Shown: piece by piece, positions 25,358-35,902 of the stretch
Layout: the number at the start of each line of letters is the position of its first letter
How positions within the stretch are numbered: position 1 is the first letter of the stretch
Source of the DNA: Chitinophagaceae bacterium
Lineage (GTDB): Bacteria; Bacteroidota; Bacteroidia; Chitinophagales; Chitinophagaceae
Direction of reading: 5' to 3'
Assembly (NCBI GenBank): GCA_016719165.1
Contig: JADKAJ010000001.1
Coordinates: 1,054,001-1,118,000 of the forward strand
DNA length: 64,000 bases
Position numbers and translations under genes: made by a program
The notes under the pieces: model-generated
Databases searched by the model: none
Told to the model about the DNA's origin: nothing
Seen by the model: the letters and a program-made list of their open reading frames with translations, nothing else

Positions 25358-28300
25358 TCACCTGATTATATCTACATAACCTGTAATTTTTTTGCGCCCG
25401 TTTTTAGGATCAATAACATAATAATAAGTCCCCACAGGCACCTCTTTTCCATTTACTTTTCCATCCCAGGGAGTGGCATAACCCACTGAACGAAAGACCA
25501 GCTGGCCATAACGGTTCACTACATCAATAGTACATCCCGGATAACTTTCCAGGTATGGTAACTCCCACCTGTCATGTACCCCATCCCCGTTCGGGCTGAA
25601 AATATTGGGGATGATTGGGTATTTCAACACTTTGATAAACACCTGGTCTGACTTCGCACAATTTCCCCTTGCCGTAACCGTCAGCGTATAAGTAATATCA
25701 TCCACACCATTTATAGTTGGGTTTAAGACAGTATTACTCCCGGTAAAGTAGAGATTCGGTGTCCAATTATAAGTCATATCATTCCCGGTTACAACAGGCT
25801 GCAGAACAATCTGTCCTCCTTCCAGTACTAATCTGTCCGGACCAGCATAAACAATCGGGTAAGGATGTATAACAACTGGTGAAGTATAAGTTGTACTCCT
25901 GCAACCAAAACTATTAAATGAATATAAGCTCACATTATAAGTACCAGCAGATGAGTAAGTATAATTAAAAGTTGATGTATTTCCTGTATTACCATCATCC
26001 ATCATCCAGTTCCATTGGTTAGTGATGCCACCCATTGGATCAGTGTTGTCTGTAAAGCGTATACTCTGACCCAGGCAGGCTTCCGGTTTATCAGTCATAA
26101 AAGATGCGATTGGTTGGACATGTATTGTATTCAGCAAGATCGTGGTATCATTAACACATCCGGCTCCACTCGTTACCTGGAGATTCACATTATAAGGGCC
26201 GGTTGTAATATACATATGAGATGGGTTGGTCGCTGTTGAATTATTCACCGTTCCGCTTGCCGGATCACCAAAATCCCAGTAATAGGTTAATAAATTCTGA
26301 GTGCCATCTGCTATCGTGGAAAGATTGGTAAATGTGGCGTTAGCAGCAGGCAAACACAGGCTTACCGGTATGCTGAAATCAGGTTTAGGTTGCGGGTTCA
26401 CATTTATCCTGAGTATTTTTTCAAGGCTAACACAACCATTACTGGTCACTACTTTTAGTTTTACATCATATGCTCCCCATGCACTATAAATATGCGTTAC
26501 GGGATTACCATTTGATATTGTTAATAGTGGTGTCCCATCACCAAAATCCCATTTCCAGGTTGTAAGTATACCTTCCGGAGTGGTGGATGACTGTGTAAAT
26601 GTAACAGCTTTTCTTTCACATAACGGAGCACTTACACTGAATGCTGCCACAGCTGGCTCAAAAACTTTTATGGATTGTGTCAGGCTGTCTGAACAACCTC
26701 CTGTTGCAGAAGTGAACAGGTATTTAATTGTATGAATTCCCGGTCCTGCTACGGAAGGATTAAAAATTCCTGCAGGTGATACACCCGGTCCGCTAAAAAT
26801 TCCGGTACCCGGCACACCACCTGTTTCACTGGCTTGAGTAATCTGGAATGGTACAGCATCCAGGCAAACATCATTCATTGCACTAAACTGAACACTTGGC
26901 GCCGCATTAACAGTTATATCTTTAAAAACATCATTGACGCACACACCACCTGAGTATGCTCTGTACCGGATAGTGAATGTTCTTGTCAATGGCGTTTGAA
27001 AATTTGTATACAGATGCTTGTACGTTTTTCCGGGAAACGGATTATTATCCGAATCAAATGCTGCAGGCTGGCCATTATTGTCCCAGTAAATTTCAATTTT
27101 AGTGATATTTCCCGGAAACACTGTCGAGGCTTCGGTAATTGCTACAGAATCGTTGGCGCATAAGGTCGTTGGGTTATTCACTACAAAATCAGCCACAGGG
27201 AAACTGCCATTCACAGAAAGCGTTTGCACTACCGTATCCTTACAGGCATCACTTGTAGTCACAATCAATTCAACATTGTAAGTACCAACTGCCGTATAAC
27301 TATGTTGTGGATTTTGTAAAACTGAAGTATTGTTTATTCCACTGCCGGGATCACCGAAGTTCCATTGCCATGCAGCAATAAGACCCGGAGATGCTACCGA
27401 ACTGGTGTCGTTAAACTGGGCATATGTATCATTCAAACATACATCTGGTAATACAAAACCTGATAATGGTTTAGGTTTGATTTCAACCTGTCTGATGAAA
27501 CTATTACTAACACAACCTTTATCATTCGTAACGATCAGGCTAACGTTATATATTCCGGGCGCATTAAATGTATGAACCGGGTTTTGTAAGGCAGATGTAT
27601 TAGCTGCCCCGCTCCCCGGATCATCAAAGTTCCATAACCAGCTTACCAGGTTACCAACGTTTGGATTTGAAATATCCGTGAAGTCGACCACAAATTCTGA
27701 ACATAATGGTGCAGAAAAGTTGAAGTTGGCGGATGGTAACGGGTATACTGTTATGGTTGCAATACCATTTTGCAGCTGGCTGCAAATAGTTGTACTTGCA
27801 TCTGTAACGCTGACCAGGTTATAAATAAATGTACCGGCAACAGTTGTTGGAACTAGAACTGTAGCGGTATTAGCTGTACTTATAACAAACTGGTTTGGCC
27901 CGCCATTAATAGTATAAACAAAAGTATAAGGAGCAATACCTGCTGAACCGGTAAATGTAACAATTGGAGAAGGCGCATTTTGACAAACTTCTGTCGTACC
28001 CGCCACACTTGCTGTCGGCAATGGATTTACAATAATGGTAGCTGTGCCGCTCTGCAACTGGCTGCATATGGTTGCTGTTCCATCAGATACACTAACCAAA
28101 TTATAAGTAAAGGTTCCAACTGCATTTGTCGGAGCAGGAACGGTTACTGAATTCCCGCTGGTTGTTATCACAGACTGATTCGCACCCCCATTAATAGTAT
28201 AAATGAAAGTATATGGGGCTGTACCCGTTGCCCCGGTAAAAGTGATGTTGGGAGAAGGAGCATCTTTACAAACAGCCGTACTTCCACTTATTGATGCGGT

Positions 28301-30547
28301 CGGCAATGGATTAACAGTTACAATAGCAGAACCAGTTTGAGCCTGGTTGCAAACAGCAGGGCTTGCATCCTGAACATTTACTATTTCATATATAAAAGTT
28401 CCTGCAATAGCGGTTGGTACCGGAACTGTTGCTATATTTCCAGTACTTGTAACAAATTGGTTTGGTCCTCCATTAATTGTATAGGTAAAAGTATAAGGAG
28501 CAGTACCAACAGCACCGGTAAATGTAATAACAGGTGGTGGTGCATTTTGACAAACTTCAATACTCCCGCTGATGGAGGCAGTTGGTAATGGAGAAAGTGT
28601 TACCGGGTGCATAGTTGTATCTGACAGACATCCTACATCAGTTATTAATGCGTATCGAACATTATAAGTACCTGTAGCAGCATAAATATGTGAAGGGTTA
28701 TTCACAGCAGCATATGTAGCATCCCCAAAATCCCAATACCTGCTTATCACTGGTCTGCCACCCGTATTGGAGTTATCAGAGAACTGTATAGGATTAGGGA
28801 AACAGGCAGGGGTATAAGAAAAATCAGCAACCGGAGGATTAAATACCTGCAGATCATAATTAATTTCTTGTTCTCCGCCGCAACCATCAGGCGTAGGGTT
28901 TTGAGCGATTACCCTGATTGGATAGGTACCTGCTGTATTAATAGTATACGGGGCAGTTAATCTATAACGATACAGCTGTCTCCCGTTAACGAACCATGTA
29001 GAATCATAAACCGGATTATTGATGATAACGTTTGAAAATAAGCCATTAAAGTCCCAGGCTATCTGTGTAGGTTGATAAGGAAATACCATTGAGAAATAAA
29101 ACGGAGAGCTTTTGCATGCAGCCGGGAATGGCACTGTAGCATATTGATTCTGAACAGAAACAAATTGATACAAATCCCTCACATTTGTTCCTGCATTATA
29201 ACCGTACGATTCTACATTTCCATACCCATAGGCGATAGCAATAAATCCGCTGTCGGCATAAACCCTGTGAGAAGGATTAATATTGGTGGACGCCGTTACT
29301 TCTTCTTGCAGATAAGAATAGGCTGTGCTCGGAATTGCCACAGGTGTTGATGTATATGGTGCCCCGTCGATCCTCAGGCTTCCTAAACCAGCGGTTTTAA
29401 TAATGATATTTAAGAAATGTCTTGTGATGTTAGTATTAGGTGGTGTCAGATCGTTCCGGGCAGAAAGAACAGTAATATCACTTAAGGTTTGCTCAATGGG
29501 ATTTAAGATGATCATTTCAGGATCACTGTTAACACCGTCACAGGATTGTGTGATCATATACTGAACCACACAAACTGGTTTATCGGATGTGATTATTCTC
29601 GGAGTATTGTCCCCTATTGTATTGATTTCATAAAAAGAGTTATTAATCAGTATTGCAGGATTTAACGTAACTCCGTTGACCTGGACTACCGTCGTCGGGT
29701 CTTTAACCATGATACGAAAAATATCATAGGAACGAAGTTTGAACGGAGCGGTGATATAATATTGCCCCCACGAAACAAGTGGAAACAACTGCTGGTAAAG
29801 ATTATCTCCCGAACCGGCACCGGCACATCCCATGGCCGTCCATGTGGATCCAGAAAATATGGCGATAGGTTTACAAGGTTGACCGGCCACTGCTATTGAT
29901 TTAATAAACGAACCAGTTAAATCCCCGCCATTGGCAGATTGAAATTGAAAGACATCGCCTTTATTTAAGGTTACCTGGAAAGGAATATTTGCAGGGTATG
30001 TATTATTAGCATCCGCTTGTTTTGGGGTAATTTCTACAGTTGTATTATCCAGGGTAGCCACTACTGCAAATTCTGAAGATCGGGGAGTTAAGTTTCCACT
30101 TGAAGCATATGACGAAACATAATATTCCCTGCCCAGCACCTTAGTTGGCAACACTAAAGTTGATCCGGACCTGGCTGCATTTAAAATATGCGAATAAACA
30201 ACAACCGGGGTATCCGTAACAATATGTATTCCTTTGTTTGCACCAATTCCAACTGTCTGACCATTGTATGCAAGTGAATTTGATGGTATTGTCGCATTTG
30301 TTAACCGTAAAGTTGTGACCTGGTTAGCTGTTACAGTAAAATTGATCGTACTGCCACCAACAGATAATGTTCCTGATGCATTCAGATCAGATGTTATATA
30401 CAGGGCCATCCGTGAATTGGTTCCATCGTAATGACCGGTATAAATAATCCAGAAATCTTTCCCCTTATTAGAATAATCCTGCGCGGATAACATAAAAGTA
30501 CCCGACAGAAAAAGAAGTATGCACAAAAAAATATAAACCCCTCTCAT
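25358..30547 (-). CDS. Giant PKD-repeat surface adhesin with IgGFc-binding-like head and CHU_C sorting domain
   Basis: The 1729-residue protein has a signal peptide (1-23, ending FMLSAQ), an N-terminal IgGFc-binding-protein-like region (about 25-440), then alternating PKD-type domains with motifs such as WDFGD and YNVRYAL. In the middle are three tandem SprB-like units of about 97 residues (motif TFTGATGTAPYTF). The last 85 residues are a CHU_C gliding-motility-type C-terminal domain (IIPNIFSPNGDGVHDRW, ending GYVDIIR), the type B secretion signal of type IX secretion. It starts at ATG 30547; the TTG at 30571 is less likely since only the former gives a normal signal peptide. It lies 125 bases downstream of the PorP gene. 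Confidence 0.9.
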   Translation of the reverse strand: MRGVYIFLCILLFLSGTFMLSAQDYSNKGKDFWIIYTGHYDGTNSRMALYITSDLNASGTLSVGGSTINFTVTANQVTTLRLTNATIPSNSLAYNGQTVGIGANKGIHIVTDTPVVVYSHILNAARSGSTLVLPTKVLGREYYVSSYASSGNLTPRSSEFAVVATLDNTTVEITPKQADANNTYPANIPFQVTLNKGDVFQFQSANGGDLTGSFIKSIAVAGQPCKPIAIFSGSTWTAMGCAGAGSGDNLYQQLFPLVSWGQYYITAPFKLRSYDIFRIMVKDPTTVVQVNGVTLNPAILINNSFYEINTIGDNTPRIITSDKPVCVVQYMITQSCDGVNSDPEMIILNPIEQTLSDITVLSARNDLTPPNTNITRHFLNIIIKTAGLGSLRIDGAPYTSTPVAIPSTAYSYLQEEVTASTNINPSHRVYADSGFIAIAYGYGNVESYGYNAGTNVRDLYQFVSVQNQYATVPFPAACKSSPFYFSMVFPYQPTQIAWDFNGLFSNVIINNPVYDSTWFVNGRQLYRYRLTAPYTINTAGTYPIRVIAQNPTPDGCGGEQEINYDLQVFNPPVADFSYTPACFPNPIQFSDNSNTGGRPVISRYWDFGDATYAAVNNPSHIYAATGTYNVRYALITDVGCLSDTTMHPVTLSPLPTASISGSIEVCQNAPPPVITFTGAVGTAPYTFTYTINGGPNQFVTSTGNIATVPVPTAIAGTFIYEIVNVQDASPAVCNQAQTGSAIVTVNPLPTASISGSTAVCKDAPSPNITFTGATGTAPYTFIYTINGGANQSVITTSGNSVTVPAPTNAVGTFTYNLVSVSDGTATICSQLQSGTATIIVNPLPTASVAGTTEVCQNAPSPIVTFTGSAGIAPYTFVYTINGGPNQFVISTANTATVLVPTTVAGTFIYNLVSVTDASTTICSQLQNGIATITVYPLPSANFNFSAPLCSEFVVDFTDISNPNVGNLVSWLWNFDDPGSGAANTSALQNPVHTFNAPGIYNVSLIVTNDKGCVSNSFIRQVEIKPKPLSGFVLPDVCLNDTYAQFNDTSSVASPGLIAAWQWNFGDPGSGINNTSVLQNPQHSYTAVGTYNVELIVTTSDACKDTVVQTLSVNGSFPVADFVVNNPTTLCANDSVAITEASTVFPGNITKIEIYWDNNGQPAAFDSDNNPFPGKTYKHLYTNFQTPLTRTFTIRYRAYSGGVCVNDVFKDITVNAAPSVQFSAMNDVCLDAVPFQITQASETGGVPGTGIFSGPGVSPAGIFNPSVAGPGIHTIKYLFTSATGGCSDSLTQSIKVFEPAVAAFSVSAPLCERKAVTFTQSSTTPEGILTTWKWDFGDGTPLLTISNGNPVTHIYSAWGAYDVKLKVVTSNGCVSLEKILRINVNPQPKPDFSIPVSLCLPAANATFTNLSTIADGTQNLLTYYWDFGDPASGTVNNSTATNPSHMYITTGPYNVNLQVTSGAGCVNDTTILLNTIHVQPIASFMTDKPEACLGQSIRFTDNTDPMGGITNQWNWMMDDGNTGNTSTFNYTYSSAGTYNVSLYSFNSFGCRSTTYTSPVVIHPYPIVYAGPDRLVLEGGQIVLQPVVTGNDMTYNWTPNLYFTGSNTVLNPTINGVDDITYTLTVTARGNCAKSDQVFIKVLKYPIIPNIFSPNGDGVHDRWELPYLESYPGCTIDVVNRYGQLVFRSVGYATPWDGKVNGKEVPVGTYYYVIDPKNGRKKITGYVDIIR

Positions 30548-30672
30548 AAGCCATAGCAGTATAAACTGCAATTATTAAAGAATAAGAAAGAATCTTTCAG
30601 GAAGGTTTAAACGGAGGAAAGAAAAACACAAAAAATCGTCAGGTTTATCCCTATAAATACAAACAATTGACA

Positions 30673-31722
30673 TTAATAGCACCGGGGGCAGGCTTCACTA
30701 TATTTATTTCCTATCATGAACCCGAATACTACTTCATGGGTACCGCTGTTGAAATCACGGAGGATATTATTATTACTTGACTTATCATAAGCATAACTTA
30801 CATTAAAGGTATTGCTTACATTAAGTCCCAGCATGCCTGCAAAACCATCCTGGTAGCGATAGCTTCCTCCAACCCACAGCTGATCACGGTATTGCATCTT
30901 CAGGTTTACTTCAGGTTGAAATTCATTGAATGAACTCCCTTTAATATATTTCACCATTACAGAAGGAATAGCATTGATATCATCCGATAATAAAAACCGG
31001 TAACCAGCTGTTAAAAACAAGTGAGGCACTAATCTCCCCTTGGTAAGAATTGAAGCATTATCATCTACAAAATTCAGCGTTTGTGGAAGTATCTGCTGTG
31101 CTGCGAATCCTATAAAATAATCCCTCGAATAAAGCCATAGACCAGCAGCCATCTGTGGCCTTATCCTGGTAAGTTCGCTGCTGAAACCGGAACCAGTTGC
31201 AGGGTCACTCGGATCACCGGTACCTGAAAAATCATGCTTACTGGCGTCAATACTAACTTTTGTAATCCCGGCAGAAAGCCCCCCGGAAAGATTGGTAGTT
31301 GGACTTAGTCCCAAATGATAAGCATAAGTGGCGCTGGCTGAGAAGAAATTGAAACTGCCGGTCCGGTCATTGATGACACTTAAACCTATGCCATGATGTG
31401 GCTCTGCAGCGGTATAATTTTCCCAGTAGGCTTTTCCTCTTGGATTTTCACCCGGTACCTGGAAAGAGGTAGAGGAAGTACGGTAATCATTTTTTCCCAG
31501 TGGTCCATGTATACTTAAATATGTCGTTTTAGGAGCTCCATTTATTCCCACCCATTGGTCTCTGACCGCCATTTTCAAATCAACATAATTATCAATACCC
31601 GCAATGGCAGGATTAATAATAAAAGGGTTTACAACATATTGTGTATAGTGAGGCTTTTGCTGCGCATCCGCAACAAGACCTGCACAGAAAACAATAACAA
31701 CAGTTAATAGTAATCGTTTCAT
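30673..31722 (-). CDS. PorP/SprF-family type IX secretion outer-membrane protein
   Basis: The 349-residue protein has a signal peptide (1-20, ending ADAQ), the family start QKPHYTQYVVNPFIINPAIAGIDNY split over its conserved strand, and a series of outer-membrane beta strands ending in the VFGFMIGNKY strand. PorP/SprF proteins are outer-membrane barrels encoded next to large type-B-CTD substrates and are needed for their surface attachment (as SprF for SprB in Flavobacterium). The gene is four bases downstream of one adhesin gene and 125 bases upstream of the other, on the same strand, which fits a role with one or both. Confidence 0.93.
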   Translation of the reverse strand: MKRLLLTVVIVFCAGLVADAQQKPHYTQYVVNPFIINPAIAGIDNYVDLKMAVRDQWVGINGAPKTTYLSIHGPLGKNDYRTSSTSFQVPGENPRGKAYWENYTAAEPHHGIGLSVINDRTGSFNFFSASATYAYHLGLSPTTNLSGGLSAGITKVSIDASKHDFSGTGDPSDPATGSGFSSELTRIRPQMAAGLWLYSRDYFIGFAAQQILPQTLNFVDDNASILTKGRLVPHLFLTAGYRFLLSDDINAIPSVMVKYIKGSSFNEFQPEVNLKMQYRDQLWVGGSYRYQDGFAGMLGLNVSNTFNVSYAYDKSSNNNILRDFNSGTHEVVFGFMIGNKYSEACPRCY

Positions 31723-31726
31723 AGCA

Positions 31727-34700
31727 TTACCTGATTATATCCACATAACCGGTTACTTTGGCCCGGCCATTTTTTGGATCAATTACATAATAGTAAGTAC
31801 CAACCGGCACATCCTTACCATTTACTCTTCCGTCCCATGCCGTAGTGTACCCTACTGAACGGAATACTAATTGCCCATAACGGTTAACCACATCAATCGT
31901 ACATCCGGGATAGCTTTCCAGGAATGGTATGTCCCACCTGTCATGTACACCATCCCCGTTCGGGCTGAAAATATTAGGTATGATCGGTGCTTTGAGCACT
32001 TTTACAAACACATTGTCGCTGGCAGTACAGCCCTGGGGTGTCGTTACAGTCAATGTATAAGTTATATCATCTGTCGGGGAAGCTACCGGGAAAGAACTTG
32101 TAACATTATCCAGTCCTGTTGGCGGAGTCCACATGTACGTTAAAGGCACCCCAACATTCAATGCTGGTGTAAGTGTTACCTGTCCGCCTTCTAATACAAA
32201 TTTATCTGGCCCGGCATTTATTGCGGGTGCTGTATAGATGTCAACAGTTTGCTCTTTATAGTTACTGCAACCATTTGTACCTGTGTAAGTATACCTGATA
32301 TTGTACTGACCTGCACCAATAGAGGGACTAAATAAACCGGTTGGTGTAACACCTGTACCGGAAAACACTCCTGATCCCGGAAGCCCATTCAGTAGCTGAG
32401 CCTGTGTAATCTGGAATGATGGCTTATCTGTACAAACAAATGGTATAGGCGCAAACTGTAATGTTGGTGTTGCCAGTACAGTTATAGTTTGAGTTGTTGT
32501 ATTTACACAATTGATACCGGAATAAGCAACATACCTTACCTGGAATGTCCGTGTGAAAGGTGTACCAAATTCAGGGTAACTATGTGTATACACAGCACCT
32601 GGTATTGGATTATCATCTGTTGTCTTGATGGTGGGGTTATTAAGGTAGTCCCAGAAAATCTCAACCTTTACCAGGTTACCAAAATCAACCGTTGATGCAT
32701 CAGTTATACTTACTGACTGGTTACTGCAAAGCGTTGACGGATTCAGAACGGTAAACCCGGCAACAGGTACAGAGCCATTTACAGTAAATGTTTGCTGGGT
32801 AGTGTCTTTACATCCATTGTTACTGGTTACAATCAGCTGCGCGGTATACGGACCTACAACTGTGTACCGGTGCGTTGGATTTTGTAAAACAGAAGTATTG
32901 GGATTGCCGGCATTGGCATTAGGATCTCCAAAGTTCCACTCCCATGCCACTATCGTTCCACCAACTACCGAACTGGTATCTGTAAATGGTGCTAATGGAT
33001 CCGTTAGACAAACCTCAGGGGATATAAATCCTGCTTTAGGTCTCGCATTGATCGTAACTGGGTTGCTATAAACATTGCTAACACAACCTTTATCTGTTGT
33101 TACCGTAAGTGTAACAGTGTAAGTTCCTGCCGCAACAAATGTATGCGATGGGTTCTGTAAGGTTGATGTGTTGGACGCCCCGCTTCCCGGATCGCCAAAA
33201 TTCCACTGCCAGTTGTTAATAGTTCCTGCATTGGCGGCTGAAGCATCTGTGAACGTAATGGTTCTTGTTTCGCAACTGGGAACCGTAAAAGTAAAATTAC
33301 CGGTTGGCAATGGATTCACAATTACAATCGCAGAGCCAGTCTGTGCCTGGTTGCAAAGATTAGCACTTCCCTCCTGCACACTAATTAAGTTATATGTAAA
33401 TGTACCGGCTACAGTGGTTGGTACAGGTACAGTTACAGCATTACCAGTGGTGGTCGTCACTGTTTGATTTGGACCGCCATTAATATTGTAAATAAATGTG
33501 TATGGTGCTGAGCCGGTTCCCCCGGTAAATGTAATATTGGGTGAAGCTGAATTAAGACAAACTTCATTATCGCCGCTTATACTTGCAGTTGGCAATGCAT
33601 TTATAATAACAGTTGCTGTGCCTGCCTGTACCTGGCTGCAAAGATTAGAACTTCCTTCCTGCACACTAATTAAATTATATGTGAATGTACCGGCTGTAGT
33701 GGTAGGCACAGAAACAGTTGCCGAATTACCGGTGGTTGTCGTTACAGTTTGATTGGGACCTCCATTTATGTTGTAAGTAAATGTATAGGGCGCCAGGCCA
33801 CTTGCACCGGTAAAGGTGATAGCAGGTGAAGCAGCATTTAAACAAACAGTAGTATTGCCTGTGATTGTGGCAGTAGGCAATGCATTTACTGTTACGGTCA
33901 CTGATCCGTTTTGACTTTGTACACAGCCGGCAGAACTGCCTTCTTTCACACTTGTGAGGGTATAAATATATGTTCCGGCTGTATTGGTAGGAACCGGAAC
34001 ATCAACAGAATTACCACTTGTTGTTATAACTGTTTGTACAGGCCCGCCATTAATAGTATAAGTGAATGTAAAAGGTGCAGTACCTGTTCCGCCTGTAAAG
34101 GTTACATTAGGTGAAGGTGCATTTAAACAAACGGCAATAGCACCAGTGATTGAACCTGTTGGTAATGGTTTTACCACTACTGTACGGGTTGCTGAATTAT
34201 TCACTGTCTGGCATCCGGCAGCGGAAGTAACATTTAGAGTGACTGTATATGTTCCGGCTGTAGAAAAAATATGGGTCGGGTTTTGTACAGTAGAGATAGG
34301 TGAGCCATCACCAAAATTCCAGCTCCACCCTGTCACTGTGCTTCCGGGGGCCGTACTGGCATCTGAAAATCCAATCAGGCTTCCGATACAGACTTCCGGC
34401 AACGCATTAAATGCTGCCTGTGGTTCTGCATACACCGTATTCAATACCTGGTTTTTTGTATCCGTACATCCGTTATTAGATGTAACAGTGAGGCTCACAT
34501 TAAATGGTCCCGGGGCTGAGTAATTATGTAAGGGGTTTTGAACCGTGGAAGTTCCTGCATCACCGAAATTCCATGCCCAGCTGGTGATAGTATTACCACC
34601 ACCAACAGTTGACAAATCATTGAATTGTGCTGCACCAACTGGTAAACAAGCAACTGGTAAATTAAAATCCGCAACCGGGTTTGGATATATCGTAACAGGA

Positions 34701-35902
34701 AAACTAAATAATGTGCTTTGACAACCGGAAGAAGTAACTACTCGTAGTGTGGCTGTATAACTTCCGGCACTGGCGTAGGTATGGGTTTCATTGGTACTCG
34801 TATTTCTTACCACAACAGGTGAACCATCACCAAAATCCCATGTCCATTGGCTGATAGTTGCTCCGCCGGGTGAAGTTGATTGATCGGTGAAAGTAACAGA
34901 CCGGCCTTCACAATAAGGTGCTGCAGCTGTAAATAAAGCCACAGGAGGATCGTTTATGGTTACAACCCGGGAAGCTGTATCAGCAATGCAGCCAATATCA
35001 GTTATCAGTGAATATTTCACCGTGTAGGAGCCAGGTGCTGCATACGTATGACTTGGATTATTTAATGCAGAAGTATTGGCATCGCCAAAATTCCAATGCC
35101 TGGAAATAACCGGCCGGCCGTTGGTATTTGAATTGTCAGTAAAACTAACCGGGCTGGTTACACAACCATTAGTTGTAAAATTAAAATCAGCTACAGGTGG
35201 ATCGAAAGCCTGTACATCAAAATCAATTTCCTGGGTACCACCGCATCCATCAGGGGTTGGATTGGTAGCCACTACCCTGATTGGATATGTACCAGCAACC
35301 GTTATTACATAAGGTGTTGGTAGTTGGTAATTATAAAGTGTTTTTCCATTCACAACAGTTGTTGATGTGGGAACAGGAGCAGGAATACTAACATCAGCGA
35401 TTCCCATCGCATTTAGAGCCGGGCCAAACTGCCATTGAATAGAAGTTGGCTGGTAGGGAAAAGTCATTGAAAAATTAAAAGGAGTACCCCTGCAGGTTGC
35501 GGGAAAATTTACTGTTGCCTGTGGATTCTGTATAGAAATATATTGATATATATCTTTAATATTTGTCCCGGCATTGTAGCCATACGATTCAGCATTACCA
35601 AATCCATATGCTATTGCATTGAATCCGGAGTCAGATTGAATTGTATGCTGTCCTGCATTAACTGATTGAACCAGGTAAGAAAATCCCGGATCCTGCGGAT
35701 GCGGAATAAAAAGAGAAGGCGCTACTGGTGCTCCATCTAATCTGAAAGAACTTATAGCTGTTCCTGTATTAGGTATTATGACATTATAAAATGCTGAAGA
35801 ATGCTGAAAGTTTGGAGTTGCATTCCATAAAACCTTATTTATATTTTGTTCAACCGGGCTTAAATAAATTACTTCCGGATCACCAGGGTTCCATTGCCAC
35901 AT
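31727..35902 (-). CDS. C-terminal fragment of the frameshifted adhesin (PKD repeats and CHU_C domain)
   Basis: Open frame of 1391 codons after the frameshift. It begins with the end of the IgGFc-like head (GDPEVIYLSPVEQ), then PKD domains (WDFGDGSP, WNFGDPG), the three SprB-like units, and ends in the CHU_C domain (NIFSPNGDGVHDRWDIPF). The ATG at its 5' end is accidental. Its last 80 residues are about 90% identical to those of the downstream adhesin. Without the upstream part it has no signal peptide. Confidence 0.6.
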   Translation of the reverse strand: MWQWNPGDPEVIYLSPVEQNINKVLWNATPNFQHSSAFYNVIIPNTGTAISSFRLDGAPVAPSLFIPHPQDPGFSYLVQSVNAGQHTIQSDSGFNAIAYGFGNAESYGYNAGTNIKDIYQYISIQNPQATVNFPATCRGTPFNFSMTFPYQPTSIQWQFGPALNAMGIADVSIPAPVPTSTTVVNGKTLYNYQLPTPYVITVAGTYPIRVVATNPTPDGCGGTQEIDFDVQAFDPPVADFNFTTNGCVTSPVSFTDNSNTNGRPVISRHWNFGDANTSALNNPSHTYAAPGSYTVKYSLITDIGCIADTASRVVTINDPPVALFTAAAPYCEGRSVTFTDQSTSPGGATISQWTWDFGDGSPVVVRNTSTNETHTYASAGSYTATLRVVTSSGCQSTLFSFPVTIYPNPVADFNLPVACLPVGAAQFNDLSTVGGGNTITSWAWNFGDAGTSTVQNPLHNYSAPGPFNVSLTVTSNNGCTDTKNQVLNTVYAEPQAAFNALPEVCIGSLIGFSDASTAPGSTVTGWSWNFGDGSPISTVQNPTHIFSTAGTYTVTLNVTSAAGCQTVNNSATRTVVVKPLPTGSITGAIAVCLNAPSPNVTFTGGTGTAPFTFTYTINGGPVQTVITTSGNSVDVPVPTNTAGTYIYTLTSVKEGSSAGCVQSQNGSVTVTVNALPTATITGNTTVCLNAASPAITFTGASGLAPYTFTYNINGGPNQTVTTTTGNSATVSVPTTTAGTFTYNLISVQEGSSNLCSQVQAGTATVIINALPTASISGDNEVCLNSASPNITFTGGTGSAPYTFIYNINGGPNQTVTTTTGNAVTVPVPTTVAGTFTYNLISVQEGSANLCNQAQTGSAIVIVNPLPTGNFTFTVPSCETRTITFTDASAANAGTINNWQWNFGDPGSGASNTSTLQNPSHTFVAAGTYTVTLTVTTDKGCVSNVYSNPVTINARPKAGFISPEVCLTDPLAPFTDTSSVVGGTIVAWEWNFGDPNANAGNPNTSVLQNPTHRYTVVGPYTAQLIVTSNNGCKDTTQQTFTVNGSVPVAGFTVLNPSTLCSNQSVSITDASTVDFGNLVKVEIFWDYLNNPTIKTTDDNPIPGAVYTHSYPEFGTPFTRTFQVRYVAYSGINCVNTTTQTITVLATPTLQFAPIPFVCTDKPSFQITQAQLLNGLPGSGVFSGTGVTPTGLFSPSIGAGQYNIRYTYTGTNGCSNYKEQTVDIYTAPAINAGPDKFVLEGGQVTLTPALNVGVPLTYMWTPPTGLDNVTSSFPVASPTDDITYTLTVTTPQGCTASDNVFVKVLKAPIIPNIFSPNGDGVHDRWDIPFLESYPGCTIDVVNRYGQLVFRSVGYTTAWDGRVNGKDVPVGTYYYVIDPKNGRAKVTGYVDIIR

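Noticed and set aside
27730..28600. Regularly spaced repeats suggestive of a CRISPR array
   Set aside because: The units are about 290 bases, in frame, and encode protein domains; no cas genes are present.
34062..34523. A 153-codon frame, with other long plus-strand frames, opposite the adhesin repeats
   Set aside because: These follow the repetitive Thr/Pro/Val codon bias of the adhesin on the opposite strand and repeat with it.
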